Source: Cyclobacteriaceae bacterium
Lineage (GTDB): Bacteria; Bacteroidota; Bacteroidia; Cytophagales; Cyclobacteriaceae
DNA length: 64,000 nucleotides
Assembly: GCA_016786585.1 (NCBI GenBank)
Contig: JAEUUI010000030.1
Location: forward strand, 248,001-312,000
Direction: 5' to 3'
Below, one piece after another: positions 9,022 through 18,322 of this stretch (its first letter is position 1; each line of letters begins with the position of its first letter). The position numbers were made by a program, and so were the translations under genes. Below the pieces are notes generated by a model. It saw only the letters and a program-made list of their open reading frames with translations. It searched no databases and was not told the origin of the DNA.

Positions 9022-9743
9022 GACCGCGCGCTGAGAATAGTTTTCGAAATTAACAGCATCAACGCGCCCACGCTGACGAAATAGATTACATCCCGGCTGT
9101 CGATAAGGCCTTTGCTGAGCGCCTCATAATGATAGAGTATGCCTAATTGTTTGATGAATAACGTATTGCTCGACCACACATTGAGTGTTGAGATCGACTC
9201 AAATCCCGAGAACACCAGGAAACATAAAAATGCAGCAAGAATAAACGCAACAATCTGATTGGAAGTGATCGATGAAGCCACAATCCCTACGGAGCAAAAA
9301 ATTCCCGCCAACAATGCGATGCCAACGTACGATCCTATAACCCCGGGCGTATCAATGTTCCCGGCAGGATTACCCAACGCCCGGATAGAGAAGTAATAAA
9401 TAATGGTGGGGATAAGTGCAAAAAGCACCAGCAGGAAGCAAGCGAGAAATTTGCCAAGCACAATGTCCCAATCGGTTAATGGTTTTGTTAGCAACAATTC
9501 CATCGTGCCCGACTTGCGTTCCTCTGCAAAGCTCCGCATGGTAATGGCCGGAATCAGGAAGATAAACACGTAAGGACCAAGTGAGAACAGCGTGTCCATG
9601 TCGGCATAGCCGTAATCCAAAACAGAAGTTTCCGGAAACACCCACATCAGCAATCCGATGCCGGTAAGGAATACTCCGATCACCACGTACGCGATGAGCG
9701 AATTGAGAAAGCTGTTGAATTCTTTTGTTAAAACCCTGATCAT
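9015..9743 (-). CDS. gldF: Gliding motility ABC transporter permease GldF
   Basis: A 242-residue ABC-2 type permease with six predicted transmembrane helices. The SFAEERKSGTMELLLTKPLTDWDIVLGKF segment (given here as the region of about residues 70-100) is the coupling-helix motif of this permease class. It lies between gldA (4-base overlap at 9740-9743) and gldG (7-base overlap), so the three subunits are translationally coupled. It is expected in the inner membrane as the channel subunit of the GldAFG transporter. Confidence 0.93.
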   Translation of the reverse strand: MIRVLTKEFNSFLNSLIAYVVIGVFLTGIGLLMWVFPETSVLDYGYADMDTLFSLGPYVFIFLIPAITMRSFAEERKSGTMELLLTKPLTDWDIVLGKFLACFLLVLFALIPTIIYYFSIRALGNPAGNIDTPGVIGSYVGIALLAGIFCSVGIVASSITSNQIVAFILAAFLCFLVFSGFESISTLNVWSSNTLFIKQLGILYHYEALSKGLIDSRDVIYFVSVGALMLLISKTILSARSW

Positions 9744-10663
9744 GCCTCCTGCTTCGCGGTAAGTTCTCTGAAAATATTTTCCAACGATCCCTCCTCCTGT
9801 CGCAGGCCGAGTAGCGACAGTTTTCTATCGGCCGCAAACCGGAACACTTCCGGTCGTACGTCAACACCGGTTTTCGGATAAATTCTAAACTTCGATTGCT
9901 CGAGCTTCACAACTTTTTCAACACCTTCAATTCCGCTTAATTGAGCTTCCGTAACTACACCTTCAAATTCAGCAATTAGCGAAACTTGTTTGCCCTGCGA
10001 CCGCATCAGGTTCGATAACGAATCATCGGCCACGAGCTCTCCTTTATTAATAACGATGACGCGATCGCACAGCGCAGAAACTTCCTGCATGATATGTGTA
10101 GAGAAAATGACCGTTTTGTTTTTGCTGATGTTCTTGATCAGGCTGCGGATTTCAAGAATCTGGTTTGGGTCAAGTCCGGTGGTGGGTTCATCAAGAATCA
10201 ACACTTTGGGATTATGAATCAATGCCTGCGCAAGGCCCACCCGTTGCCGGTATCCTTTCGACAGCGTTTCAATCTTTTTGTTCTGCTCAACAGTCAATCC
10301 GCAGAGGTCAACCATCTCTGCCACACGTTCTTTTAAATGTTTACCGGTCATGCCATACAATTTACCGATAAACTGCAGGTACTCATGAACAAACATGTCG
10401 GTGTAAAGCGGGTTGTGTTCGGGTAGATACCCGGTAACTTTTTTTACTTCCAGCGGCTGCGCGGTAACATCAAATCCGGCAACGGAAACTTCCCCTGAGG
10501 TAGGCGGCACATAGCCGGTAGCAATTTTCATCGTGGTGGATTTGCCCGCACCATTCGGACCCAGAAAGCCAACGATCTCTCCGGCTTCTACCTGGAACGA
10601 AATGTTGTTGACCGCCTTCTGCGAACCGTATTGTTTTAAGAGATTTTTAACAACCAGCGACAT
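9740..10663 (-). CDS. gldA: Gliding motility ABC transporter ATP-binding subunit GldA
   Basis: A 307-residue ABC ATPase with Walker A GPNGAGKST (residues 35-43), signature LSKGYRQRVG, Walker B LILDEPTTGLD and the H-loop STH. The C-terminal roughly 90-residue extension is that of GldA-type ATPases. The start at 10663 (MSLVVKNLLKQYG) is chosen over the in-frame start at 10705 for two reasons: homologues begin this way, and a TAGTTTTG box lies at 10705-10712 on the coding strand, which would put transcription initiation downstream of 10705. Unlike F. johnsoniae, where gldA lies apart from gldFG, all three subunits are together here. Confidence 0.93.
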   Translation of the reverse strand: MSLVVKNLLKQYGSQKAVNNISFQVEAGEIVGFLGPNGAGKSTTMKIATGYVPPTSGEVSVAGFDVTAQPLEVKKVTGYLPEHNPLYTDMFVHEYLQFIGKLYGMTGKHLKERVAEMVDLCGLTVEQNKKIETLSKGYRQRVGLAQALIHNPKVLILDEPTTGLDPNQILEIRSLIKNISKNKTVIFSTHIMQEVSALCDRVIVINKGELVADDSLSNLMRSQGKQVSLIAEFEGVVTEAQLSGIEGVEKVVKLEQSKFRIYPKTGVDVRPEVFRFAADRKLSLLGLRQEEGSLENIFRELTAKQEA

Positions 10664-10704
10664 ATTTTGGAGGCTGCCCTTTCGGGCTTTATCAACAACG
10701 CGCA

Positions 10705-10712
10705 CAAAACTA
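10705..10712 (-). promoter_or_regulatory. Candidate -7 box for the gldA-gldF-gldG operon
   Basis: Reads TAGTTTTG on the minus strand, an exact match to the Bacteroidota -7 consensus TAnnTTTG. It ends 41 bases upstream of the preferred gldA start. No clear -33 TTTG was found at the usual spacing. Confidence 0.35.
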
Positions 10713-10822
10713 AAGAATTTTATGATTTAGGGATTAGATTTGCGGGTTGTCAGGTCACTTTAAAACAACCTGGCTTATTAATTGCCGTTTTACCTTCCAT
10801 TATTACCGGTTAACCCCACATC

Positions 10823-12355
10823 ATGAAGAAGCTTTTGTTATTTTTTGTTCTGGTTGTACCCTTTTGCGGGATTGCACAAACAAAACCAGGCTACTCGATT
10901 GATTTCAAAATCAACGGGCTGAAAGATACCACAGCATACCTCGGATATTACTTTGCCGACCAGGCGTACATCCGCGACACCGCGAGAGTCAATAGCAAGG
11001 GTGAATTTTCATTCAGCGGCAAGCGTGCTCTTCCGGAAGGTCCTTATTTCCTGATCCTGAACAGAACACCATTTGTTGACATGGTTGTCGGTCCGAACCA
11101 GCATTTCGGGGTGGAATTGGATACAGCTGCATTGCGTAAGCCTGTAGGCAACGTTCACTTTAAGAATGACATCGACAATACACTCTATTATGAGAACCTG
11201 GCGCACAACATGGAACTCAGTAAAAGAGCCGAACCGCATGTGAAAATATTAAAGGATAGCACGGTAACGGATGAAGCCAAAAAGAAAGATGCCCGCGAGG
11301 CATTGAAAAAAATCGGTGAAGAGGCACAGACGTACCAGGACAAAATTATTCAGGAGCATCCACAAACTCTGACTGCACGACTCTTTAAATCTACCAAACA
11401 GGTTAACGTGCCCGATCCACCAAAGCGTGCAGATGGTAGCATAGATTCACTTTTTCAATTAAAATATTACCGGGAGCATTATTTCGATTACTTCGATTTG
11501 TCGGATGACGCGCTTACGCGAACCCGCGAGCAAATCTATAAGAATAAGGTAATCGAATACCTCGATAAGCTGTACACGCAGCATCCCGATACAATCACCA
11601 AAGCAATCACAAAAATTGTTGACAAGGCAAAACGAAATCCTGAAACCTACAAGTTCATGCTGTGGACGATCACCAGCAAATACGCAACCCCGGAATACAT
11701 GGGCATGGATGAAGTTTTTGTGTGGATCTATTACACCTACTACGTTTCCGGTGAAATGGACTATTGGGCAAACGACAAGTATAAAAAGAGTTTGAAAGAT
11801 CTGGCGGAGGGTTATTGCAAAAGTCTGATCGGAAAAACCGGGCCGAACCTGATGATGCAGGATGAAAACTTCCAGCCCCGATCGTTGTACGACATTAAGG
11901 CAAAGTATACCGTGTTATACATTTATGACCCGGGCTGTCCAAGTTGTAAAAAGGAAACACCTGTACTCGTTAACTTCTACAATAAGAACAAGCTTAAGCT
12001 GAACGTGGAAGTTTTTGCCGTGAGCATTGACACGTCAATGGCCGACATGCGGAAGTATATCAAAGACATGGGCATGAAGTGGATTAACGTAAACGGGCCG
12101 CGCACGTATTTAAAAGTTACGTATCGTGATCAATACGATGCACCTACCACCCCTACCATTTATCTGCTCGACTCCAATCATAAGATCATTGCCAAAAAAC
12201 TGCCCGCGGCCAAGCTGGAAGATTTCATCATCAACTACGAAAAAATGATGAAGCGCCTGGCGGCCAGCCCGAACAAGCAGCCGGACAGAATTCCGTTCGA
12301 TTGCAGTAAACTCAACGAAAAGAAGGTTGTTCCCACAAAACCGGGCACGAAATAA
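10823..12355 (+). CDS. Secreted thioredoxin-fold protein (TlpA/redoxin type) with DUF4369-like N-terminus
   Basis: A 510-residue protein with signal peptide ending FCGIAQ. The N-terminal part (about 24-115) resembles the DUF4369 beta-domain that precedes thioredoxin domains in Bacteroidota. A helical middle region (about 120-350) resembles DUF5106-type linkers. The C-terminal part (about 355-490) is a thioredoxin/TlpA fold with the redox motif C372-P-S-C375. It probably acts as an extracytoplasmic thiol-disulfide oxidoreductase, for instance in protein reduction or cytochrome maturation. The partner cannot be told. It is divergent from gldA and stands alone. Confidence 0.88.
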   Translation: MKKLLLFFVLVVPFCGIAQTKPGYSIDFKINGLKDTTAYLGYYFADQAYIRDTARVNSKGEFSFSGKRALPEGPYFLILNRTPFVDMVVGPNQHFGVELDTAALRKPVGNVHFKNDIDNTLYYENLAHNMELSKRAEPHVKILKDSTVTDEAKKKDAREALKKIGEEAQTYQDKIIQEHPQTLTARLFKSTKQVNVPDPPKRADGSIDSLFQLKYYREHYFDYFDLSDDALTRTREQIYKNKVIEYLDKLYTQHPDTITKAITKIVDKAKRNPETYKFMLWTITSKYATPEYMGMDEVFVWIYYTYYVSGEMDYWANDKYKKSLKDLAEGYCKSLIGKTGPNLMMQDENFQPRSLYDIKAKYTVLYIYDPGCPSCKKETPVLVNFYNKNKLKLNVEVFAVSIDTSMADMRKYIKDMGMKWINVNGPRTYLKVTYRDQYDAPTTPTIYLLDSNHKIIAKKLPAAKLEDFIINYEKMMKRLAASPNKQPDRIPFDCSKLNEKKVVPTKPGTK

Positions 12356-12491
12356 CGCCACCGAACGGGCGTTAAGCCAATAAAATATACCCGGATAAAG
12401 ACCTTTTGTAACATTTTTCAACTTTTTTGAGTCTAACGTGCAACTATTCGGGCATATCGGAGTATCTACTGTATTATAAACCAGCTGTGAA

Positions 12492-12962
12492 ATGGCATTT
12501 TTCGACAAACTACTTGGTAAGAACAAAAAGAAGGAACTGAAGGCGAAATGCCCGATCACAAAAGAGAACATTGAGCATGGATTTGGATACATGCTTACGA
12601 CTTCACAAATCGTTTCTTCCAAGAAATTCTGGGATATGGTGATGACGGAGCCTGAAACACTTTCGTACACCGTGTCGCACTTCAAGAATCAGCAAAGCGG
12701 AACCCAAATGCGCAGTCTGATTTTCGAAAAACACAGCTCGGTTGATAAAGCCTGGATGATTTCGGACAGCTGCATTAATTTGTTCGATGTTGATAAAGCC
12801 GAGGCCCGTGCCGATGCAAAAAGATGGTGGGAAAGCGAAGGCTTGTATACACCTTCAGAAGCAGGTAAAGCCGAAGAAAAAATGGAGTCGTCTATTTTCA
12901 ATGCATTCAAAGAATATGCAGTGCTCGAAGCCGGCCGCAACCGGGTTGCCGCAGCACTTTAA
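12492..12962 (+). CDS. Hypothetical protein, 156 aa
   Basis: A soluble, mixed-charge protein of no family I recognise. It begins MAFFDKLLGKNKKKELKAKCPIT, with a lone Cys-Pro pair that could be half of a metal or redox site, and continues with a regular alpha/beta pattern without transmembrane segments. Good codon use, its own downstream terminator and lack of overlap with other genes support it as real. An antisense frame on the other strand is less likely. Function unknown. Confidence 0.7.
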   Translation: MAFFDKLLGKNKKKELKAKCPITKENIEHGFGYMLTTSQIVSSKKFWDMVMTEPETLSYTVSHFKNQQSGTQMRSLIFEKHSSVDKAWMISDSCINLFDVDKAEARADAKRWWESEGLYTPSEAGKAEEKMESSIFNAFKEYAVLEAGRNRVAAAL

Positions 12963-12998
12963 GATAGTTTTAGTTACAGGTTTAGGTTTAGGTAAAAG

Positions 12999-13034
12999 AA
13001 ACCCTTTCCACTCACATGGAAGGGGTTTTTTGTT
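12999..13034. terminator. Rho-independent terminator
   Basis: Arms AAACCCTTTCCA (12999-13010) and TGGAAGGGGTTT (13017-13028) pair over 12 positions with one wobble around a 6-base loop, then a T tract (TTTTTTGTTT). It serves the 156-aa gene; an A-rich left flank means it may also act for the converging prenyl synthase transcript. Confidence 0.8.
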
Positions 13035-13061
13035 TAATAATTACTTCTGCAAGCTAACGTC

Positions 13062-14036
13062 TTAAATATTCCGCTCTATTGTAAACTGAACAAGTTGTTT
13101 CAGGGAAGTCCGGTATTGCGAATCGGGGAATGTTTCCAGCAACGTCATCGCTTCTGCGTGGAAACGATTCATCACCGCCAGCGCATATTCAATACCGCCT
13201 GATTTTTTTACGAACTCAATTACCTCCCGCACTTTCCTGGGCTTCTCACTTTCGTTTTTAACAATCCGGATGATGCCACGTTTTTCAGACCACGATGCTT
13301 TCGATAAGGCATAAATCAGCGGAAGCGTCATTTTCTTTTCCTTGATATCAATACCCACAGGCTTGCCGATTTCATCCTCTCCGTAATCAAACAAATCGTC
13401 TTTGATCTGAAACGCCATACCGATCTTCTCGCCAAACAACCGCATCTTCTCAATCATCTCTTCAGTCGCACCGGACGAGCTTGCCCCTACCGCACAGCAC
13501 GCAGCAATGAGCGAAGCAGTCTTCTGGCGAATAATCTCAAAGTAAACTTCTTCAGTTATGTCCAGCTGGCGGGCTTTCTCCATCTGCAGCAATTCACCTT
13601 CGCTGATTTCCTTTACCGCCTTCGAAACAATGGTTAGTAAATCGAACTCTTTATTTTCAACCGATAAAATCAATCCGCGTGAAAGCAGAAAATCACCTAC
13701 GAGTACCGCTACCTTGTTTTTCCACAAGGCATTGATTGAGAAGAATCCCCTGCGATAATTTGCATCATCTACCACGTCATCGTGTACCAGCGTGGCGGTG
13801 TGAAGCAACTCGATTAATGCAGCTCCGCGGTAAGTTGATTCAGTAATTTTTCCGCTGGCGCCCGCACTCAAAAAAACGAACATGGGCCGCATCTGCTTGC
13901 CCTTGCGCTTTACGATGTAGTTCATCACTCGGTCGAGCAGCAGAATCCGGGTTTTCATCGAATCGCGGAACTTGTGCTCAAACTCCGCCATTTCATGGGC
14001 GATGGGAGTTTTGATGTCCTCTAACCGTAAAGCCAT
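13062..14036 (-). CDS. Polyprenyl diphosphate synthase
   Basis: A 324-residue trans-prenyltransferase with the first Asp-rich motif in LVHDDVVDD, the second in FQIKDDLFDYGED, and the KGKQMRP substrate loop near the N-terminus. It condenses isopentenyl diphosphate onto allylic diphosphates. Long-chain (octaprenyl-type) synthases of this size usually make the menaquinone side chain, which fits the respiratory gene ndh nearby, but chain length is inference. The start at 14036 (MALRLEDIKTP) is preferred over 14069, whose extra 11 residues look non-coding. Confidence 0.92.
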   Translation of the reverse strand: MALRLEDIKTPIAHEMAEFEHKFRDSMKTRILLLDRVMNYIVKRKGKQMRPMFVFLSAGASGKITESTYRGAALIELLHTATLVHDDVVDDANYRRGFFSINALWKNKVAVLVGDFLLSRGLILSVENKEFDLLTIVSKAVKEISEGELLQMEKARQLDITEEVYFEIIRQKTASLIAACCAVGASSSGATEEMIEKMRLFGEKIGMAFQIKDDLFDYGEDEIGKPVGIDIKEKKMTLPLIYALSKASWSEKRGIIRIVKNESEKPRKVREVIEFVKKSGGIEYALAVMNRFHAEAMTLLETFPDSQYRTSLKQLVQFTIERNI

Positions 14037-14128
14037 GCCCAATAATACGACTGCATTACAGGCTTTCAAAATGGGAAATTTGAAGAGGTTGTAAGGTTAA
14101 ATCGGGTTAACCGAGTATATTGGATGCC

Positions 14129-14977
14129 ATGTTTGGATTAACCTCAGGAAGTGTTTGGGAATCAGCCGTATTCGCACTTGTGGTACTGGCGGTGGCTATC
14201 ATCGTTTCCCGCATCCTGAAATTCGTGGTAGACCGGTTTGTTAAAACGGCCGCGCTAAAATTAAAGGTCGATCATACGCGCTACAAGTTCTTCAAAAACG
14301 CTACCGACTTTGTCATCTATCTCATTGCCACGGTCGTTATTTTCCGGTCTATTCCTTCGCTGCGAACGTACGGAAATACACTGCTTGCCAGTGCCGGGGT
14401 GCTCGCAGCCATAGTCGGCTTTGCATCGCAATCAGCCTTTTCGAATATTATCAGTGGAATTTTCCTTGTGATTTTCCGGCCGTTCAGCGTAGGCGACCGC
14501 GTTCAGATCGGCCAGCTTTATACAGGCGATGTGGAAGACATCACGTTGCGGCATACCGTGATCCGTAATTTTGAGAACCGGCTGATCGTGATCCCGAACA
14601 GCGTAATCAACAACGAGACCATCATTAACTCAACCCTGCAACACGAAAACGTGTGTGTATTCGTTGAGCTTACGATTGCCTTTAATTCGGATACCGACAA
14701 AGCTATTGAGATCATCCGCCAGGAGGCGGAAAGTCATCCGGAAACGATGGACAATCGTACTGAGGAAGAAAAGAAGAATGGCGAGCCGAAAGTAAGTGTG
14801 CGCGTTATCAATCTTACAGAGTTCGGTCAGCAAATCCGCGCGTATGTATGGGCTAAAGATCCAAGCAGCGGGTTTAACATCAAGACCGATTTATTCCGAT
14901 CGATCAAGAAACAATTCGATGCCAGGGGAATTGAAATCCCATATCGCACCGTCTACATGAAAGAGCTTCCGGCATGA
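14129..14977 (+). CDS. Small-conductance mechanosensitive channel (MscS family)
   Basis: About 282 residues. Three N-terminal transmembrane helices are followed by the MscS pore region (ASAGVLAAIVGFASQSAFSN, about residues 88-107, with the Gly/Ala-rich packing pattern) and the beta domain beginning FRPFSVGDRVQIG. It opens under membrane tension to release solutes on hypo-osmotic shock. The ATG at 14129 is preferred; a TTG at 14120 is also in frame and would add three residues. Its stop overlaps the corA start (ATGA), so the two channels are translated together. Confidence 0.92.
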   Translation: MFGLTSGSVWESAVFALVVLAVAIIVSRILKFVVDRFVKTAALKLKVDHTRYKFFKNATDFVIYLIATVVIFRSIPSLRTYGNTLLASAGVLAAIVGFASQSAFSNIISGIFLVIFRPFSVGDRVQIGQLYTGDVEDITLRHTVIRNFENRLIVIPNSVINNETIINSTLQHENVCVFVELTIAFNSDTDKAIEIIRQEAESHPETMDNRTEEEKKNGEPKVSVRVINLTEFGQQIRAYVWAKDPSSGFNIKTDLFRSIKKQFDARGIEIPYRTVYMKELPA

Positions 14978-15984
14978 AATTAATTCAGGAGGAAACAGGC
15001 GCCGACAACAAGGTAATTCTCGAACTCATCTCGTATGACCGGGAAACGTATGAGCGCACCGACAACATTGCCATTAATGATCTGCTGCGCAAAATCGACC
15101 GGCACAAGGTAAACTGGATCAACATGGATGGTATGGGCGACCTGACCATCGTGGAAAAACTTCAGGCGCATTTCTGTTTTGATGCGCTTACGCTGGACGA
15201 TGTCATCAACGAACAGCGCCCGAAAGCTGAAGAATATGATGATTACCTGTTCTTTACGCTTAAGATGCTATATCGCATTGAAGGCGATACAATTGATTAC
15301 GAACAGATCAGTTTCATTCTCGGCACCAATTATCTAATCTCATTCCAGGAAAAAGAAGGCGATCTGTTCGATTCTTTCCGTGAACGGATCCGGCTCGACC
15401 AAGGTAAGGTCCGCAAGATGCATGCAGACTACCTAATGTACCGTTTGATCGATATCATTGTTGATAATTACTATACGGTGCTGGATAACATCGGCACTAA
15501 GATTGACGAGATCGAAGATTGCATCTATTCCGACTCAGCGGAAGAAGCTTTCAAAAAGATTCAGGCTATCAAAAAAGAGATTATCTTTTTACGTAAAGCA
15601 GTGTACCCGTTGCGCGAGGCGCTAAGCAAAGTGAGCAAAGGGGAAACCAGTTTCGTTCATGACGAGACGCTTCGCTATTTTTCGGATGTATACGATCACA
15701 CCGTACATGTAATCGATTCACTGGAAACCTACAAAGACCTCACCTCAAGTTTGCTGGATATTCATATGAACACGATGAATAACCGGATGAACGAAGTGAT
15801 GAAGCTGTTAACTATTATTACAACGATTTTCATTCCCTTATCCTTTATTTCGGGATTGTATGGAATGAATTTTGAATTCATGCCCGAGTTGCATTCAAAA
15901 TGGGGATATCCGGCCGTGCTGATCTTTATGGCTCTGGTCAGTGCCGGGATGATCTATTACTTCAAGCGAAAGAAGTGGTTTTAG
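14974..15984 (+). CDS. corA: CorA-type magnesium/cobalt transporter
   Basis: A 336-residue protein. The long N-terminal cytoplasmic funnel ends in two C-terminal transmembrane helices, and the first is closed by the signature G297-M-N299 followed by FEFMPEL. This is the Mg2+ selectivity motif of CorA channels. The ATG overlaps the mscS stop by 4 bases. It is tail-to-tail with the CNNM/CorC-type gene, with a 4-base overlap of the two stop regions (15981-15984), so two magnesium-related systems are adjacent. Confidence 0.93.
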   Translation: MKLIQEETGADNKVILELISYDRETYERTDNIAINDLLRKIDRHKVNWINMDGMGDLTIVEKLQAHFCFDALTLDDVINEQRPKAEEYDDYLFFTLKMLYRIEGDTIDYEQISFILGTNYLISFQEKEGDLFDSFRERIRLDQGKVRKMHADYLMYRLIDIIVDNYYTVLDNIGTKIDEIEDCIYSDSAEEAFKKIQAIKKEIIFLRKAVYPLREALSKVSKGETSFVHDETLRYFSDVYDHTVHVIDSLETYKDLTSSLLDIHMNTMNNRMNEVMKLLTIITTIFIPLSFISGLYGMNFEFMPELHSKWGYPAVLIFMALVSAGMIYYFKRKKWF

Positions 15985-17288
15985 GAATTATCAGGCTCCT
16001 CCTCCAGTTTAATCTCCACCAGTTCCGGAATTGTCTTTACCAGCCTGAGGATTTTAATCTTGTAATTATAAAGCGTGAATTCCTCACCTTCGCGTAACGA
16101 AGCGCGGTTAAAAGTAATCAGTCCGGCCAGCGTTTCGTATTCATCCGATTCCGGGAACGGAACGGGTATAAGCTTGTTAATATCGTACACAGGCGATTGC
16201 GCGAGCACCTGATATACCTGTTTATCAATCGGGGTAACAATCTGCGCTTCATGATCGTGTTCGTCCTGAATATCACCCACAAGTTCTTCCAGGATATCCT
16301 CAAGTGTTACCAGGCCAATCGTTCCGCCAAACTCACTCACCACGATGGCCATCTGAATTTTCTTCTTCTGGAAATCGCGCAACAGTGCATCGATCGGCAT
16401 TGTTTCGGGAACGTATTGAACCGGACGCATCACATCACGCAAGGTTTGCGTTTTGCTGCCCTGCTCATTCGTCACGTAAGCCCGAATGATGTCCTTCGCA
16501 AACACCACGCCTACAATTTCATCCAGCGACACCTCGTACAGCGGATAGCGCGAGTAACCTTCTTTCAAAACAATGTCCATTGCTTCCCGTACTGTCACCT
16601 CCGATTTAATGGCACTGATTTTCATCCGCGGTACCATTACCTGGCGCACAACACGGTCGTCAAAATCAAAAACATTCTGGATAAGCTCGCGCTCCGAAGG
16701 TTCAATCGCTCCACCCTCCTCACTTTCAGCAATGATCAAACGCAGTTCATCTTCCGAGTGAATCTCCTGTTCACCCATCGGCTTGATGCCGAACAACCGG
16801 AGGAACAGGTTAGCCATGCCATTCAAGAGCCAGATAAACGGCCGGAACACAAAGTAAAATACTTGCAGGGCGATCGAAACGCGCATCGAGGTTGATGTCG
16901 GGAAACGAATCGCTAAGGTTTTCGGAGCAAGTTCACCGAAAACAATGTGCATAACGGTTAGTACCGTAAACGCTACCGGTACAGCAATGCCGTGAGCAAC
17001 ACTTTCGCTCAGTTCAAAGCCCATTGAATTAACCACATTCAGGATCATTCTTGAAACAACATCTTCACCCACCCAACCGAGGGCAAGGCTAGCCAGCGTA
17101 ATACCAAGCTGGGTTGCAGCCAGATACCCATCGAGGTGATCGATGATATGAAGCGTCCATTTTTTCGACAGGCTTTTCTTTTCCAGCGCAATCTGCGAAG
17201 CACGCACCTTTACAATCGCGAACTCAGCTGCTACAAAAAAACCATTTGCCAGAACGAGGAGAATTGTGAGAATTATCTCAAAAGCCAT
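15981..17288 (-). CDS. CNNM/CorC-type (hemolysin family) membrane protein with CBS domains
   Basis: A 435-residue protein. It has an N-terminal DUF21/CNNM membrane domain with about four transmembrane helices (residues 1-195), a CBS pair (about 210-330, with FDDRVVRQVMVPRM and the EFGGTIGLVTLEDILEE segment), and a C-terminal CorC_HlyC domain (about 345-430). CNNM/CorC proteins are linked to Mg2+ (and Co2+) transport, with CBS domains sensing Mg-ATP. The older name hemolysin is misleading. The convergent neighbour is corA, consistent with a magnesium role. Confidence 0.93.
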   Translation of the reverse strand: MAFEIILTILLVLANGFFVAAEFAIVKVRASQIALEKKSLSKKWTLHIIDHLDGYLAATQLGITLASLALGWVGEDVVSRMILNVVNSMGFELSESVAHGIAVPVAFTVLTVMHIVFGELAPKTLAIRFPTSTSMRVSIALQVFYFVFRPFIWLLNGMANLFLRLFGIKPMGEQEIHSEDELRLIIAESEEGGAIEPSERELIQNVFDFDDRVVRQVMVPRMKISAIKSEVTVREAMDIVLKEGYSRYPLYEVSLDEIVGVVFAKDIIRAYVTNEQGSKTQTLRDVMRPVQYVPETMPIDALLRDFQKKKIQMAIVVSEFGGTIGLVTLEDILEELVGDIQDEHDHEAQIVTPIDKQVYQVLAQSPVYDINKLIPVPFPESDEYETLAGLITFNRASLREGEEFTLYNYKIKILRLVKTIPELVEIKLEEEPDNS

Positions 17289-17411
17289 GGGCTGATTTAA
17301 GCCCGTAAAGATAAAATAAGTAGCGGGAAACAGGAAATAAGCCCGTTAAGGCATAAAAAGCAGTCGCTAAGTTGGTCATAGCGAGATTTTTAGTAGCGGT
17401 TTTACTTCTCC

Positions 17412-17447
17412 ACAAAAAAGAAAAAGCCGGCAAAACCGGCCTTTCTT
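17412..17447 (-). terminator. Rho-independent terminator of the coiled-coil lipoprotein gene
   Basis: On the minus strand GCCGG-TTTTG-CCGGC (positions 17440-17426), extended by A-T pairs, is followed by TTTTTCTTTTTT. It lies 20 bases after the stop codon at 17468. Confidence 0.75.
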
Positions 17448-17467
17448 CAAATGATTGTGTTGTGAGC

Positions 17468-18214
17468 TTAAAGACGCTTTTCAAGCTCGTCAATCTTTGC
17501 TTTAGCCTCCTCTTTTCCAAGTGAAAGTGCTTTCTTATACAGATCGATTGCCTGACGAATGGATGCTTTCTTCTTTTTCGGGGCAAGCTTGGTACGGTTG
17601 GCGGTTTCTTCAACTGCTTGTGCCTGCTTGAAGTATGCATCTGCCTCCGATATCTTTTGATTCAGGATCATCTCCTGGATTTTATTTTCGGAATTGGCAA
17701 GCTCCTGATCTTTCGACCGGATCTCATCCTCTTTCGAGGTGAGTTCTTCTTCCTGCAAACGGATTGTTTCCGTCAGGTTTTGGTTTTCGTTGCGGGCACG
17801 TTCCGCTTCTTCCTGTAACAAAATGATTTCTTGTGATTTTGTTACGAGTTCAGCCTTAAGCTTTTTGATCATCGAAGAAAATGAATTGACTGTGCCTTTT
17901 GATTTCTTAAGCTGTGCTTCGAGGTCGGATATTTTGTCTTCTGTTTCCCGAACGTAGTTGTTCAGATCTTTCATCCGGGCTGTGTAGTCATCGTAGGTTG
18001 TTCCCTCAACCATGTTAACCCGAAGCAGTTGACGGTTCGCATCGATGGAATCCATCAGCGTACCAACATCCTGAAGTGTTTGTGCCATGCGCTGCGAAGT
18101 TTGCAATTCGCTGCGAAGCGAATCGACTTCTGATTTAAGTTTGGCCTTTTCCTGATTATCGCACGCTGTAAGCACAACAGCCATGGCGATTACGGGTAAT
18201 AATTTTCGTAGCAT
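17468..18214 (-). CDS. Coiled-coil lipoprotein
   Basis: A 248-residue protein beginning MLRKLLPVIAMAVVLTACDNQ. The LTAC lipobox implies lipidation at Cys17 or so, with Asp at +2. Residues about 22-190 form one long heptad-rich coiled coil with Glu/Lys/Leu/Gln repeats. The C-terminal portion (about 195-248) is a short helical repeat ending in a YKKALSLGKEEAKAKIDELEKRL-like region typical of a TPR-like helix pair. The start at 18214 is chosen because the lipoprotein signal begins there; the open frame runs 74 codons further upstream without family character. The role is unknown, perhaps an envelope scaffold. Confidence 0.85.
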   Translation of the reverse strand: MLRKLLPVIAMAVVLTACDNQEKAKLKSEVDSLRSELQTSQRMAQTLQDVGTLMDSIDANRQLLRVNMVEGTTYDDYTARMKDLNNYVRETEDKISDLEAQLKKSKGTVNSFSSMIKKLKAELVTKSQEIILLQEEAERARNENQNLTETIRLQEEELTSKEDEIRSKDQELANSENKIQEMILNQKISEADAYFKQAQAVEETANRTKLAPKKKKASIRQAIDLYKKALSLGKEEAKAKIDELEKRL

Positions 18215-18322
18215 CGTTTGAGGGTTTGTTACAAAGTTACAGGACTTTCCGCCCGGAAGGCATTGGAAGCAGAAATTTTTTAACGAGGGTAAAGGGAAAG
18301 ATGTCCCCGCAAAACCGTGATT

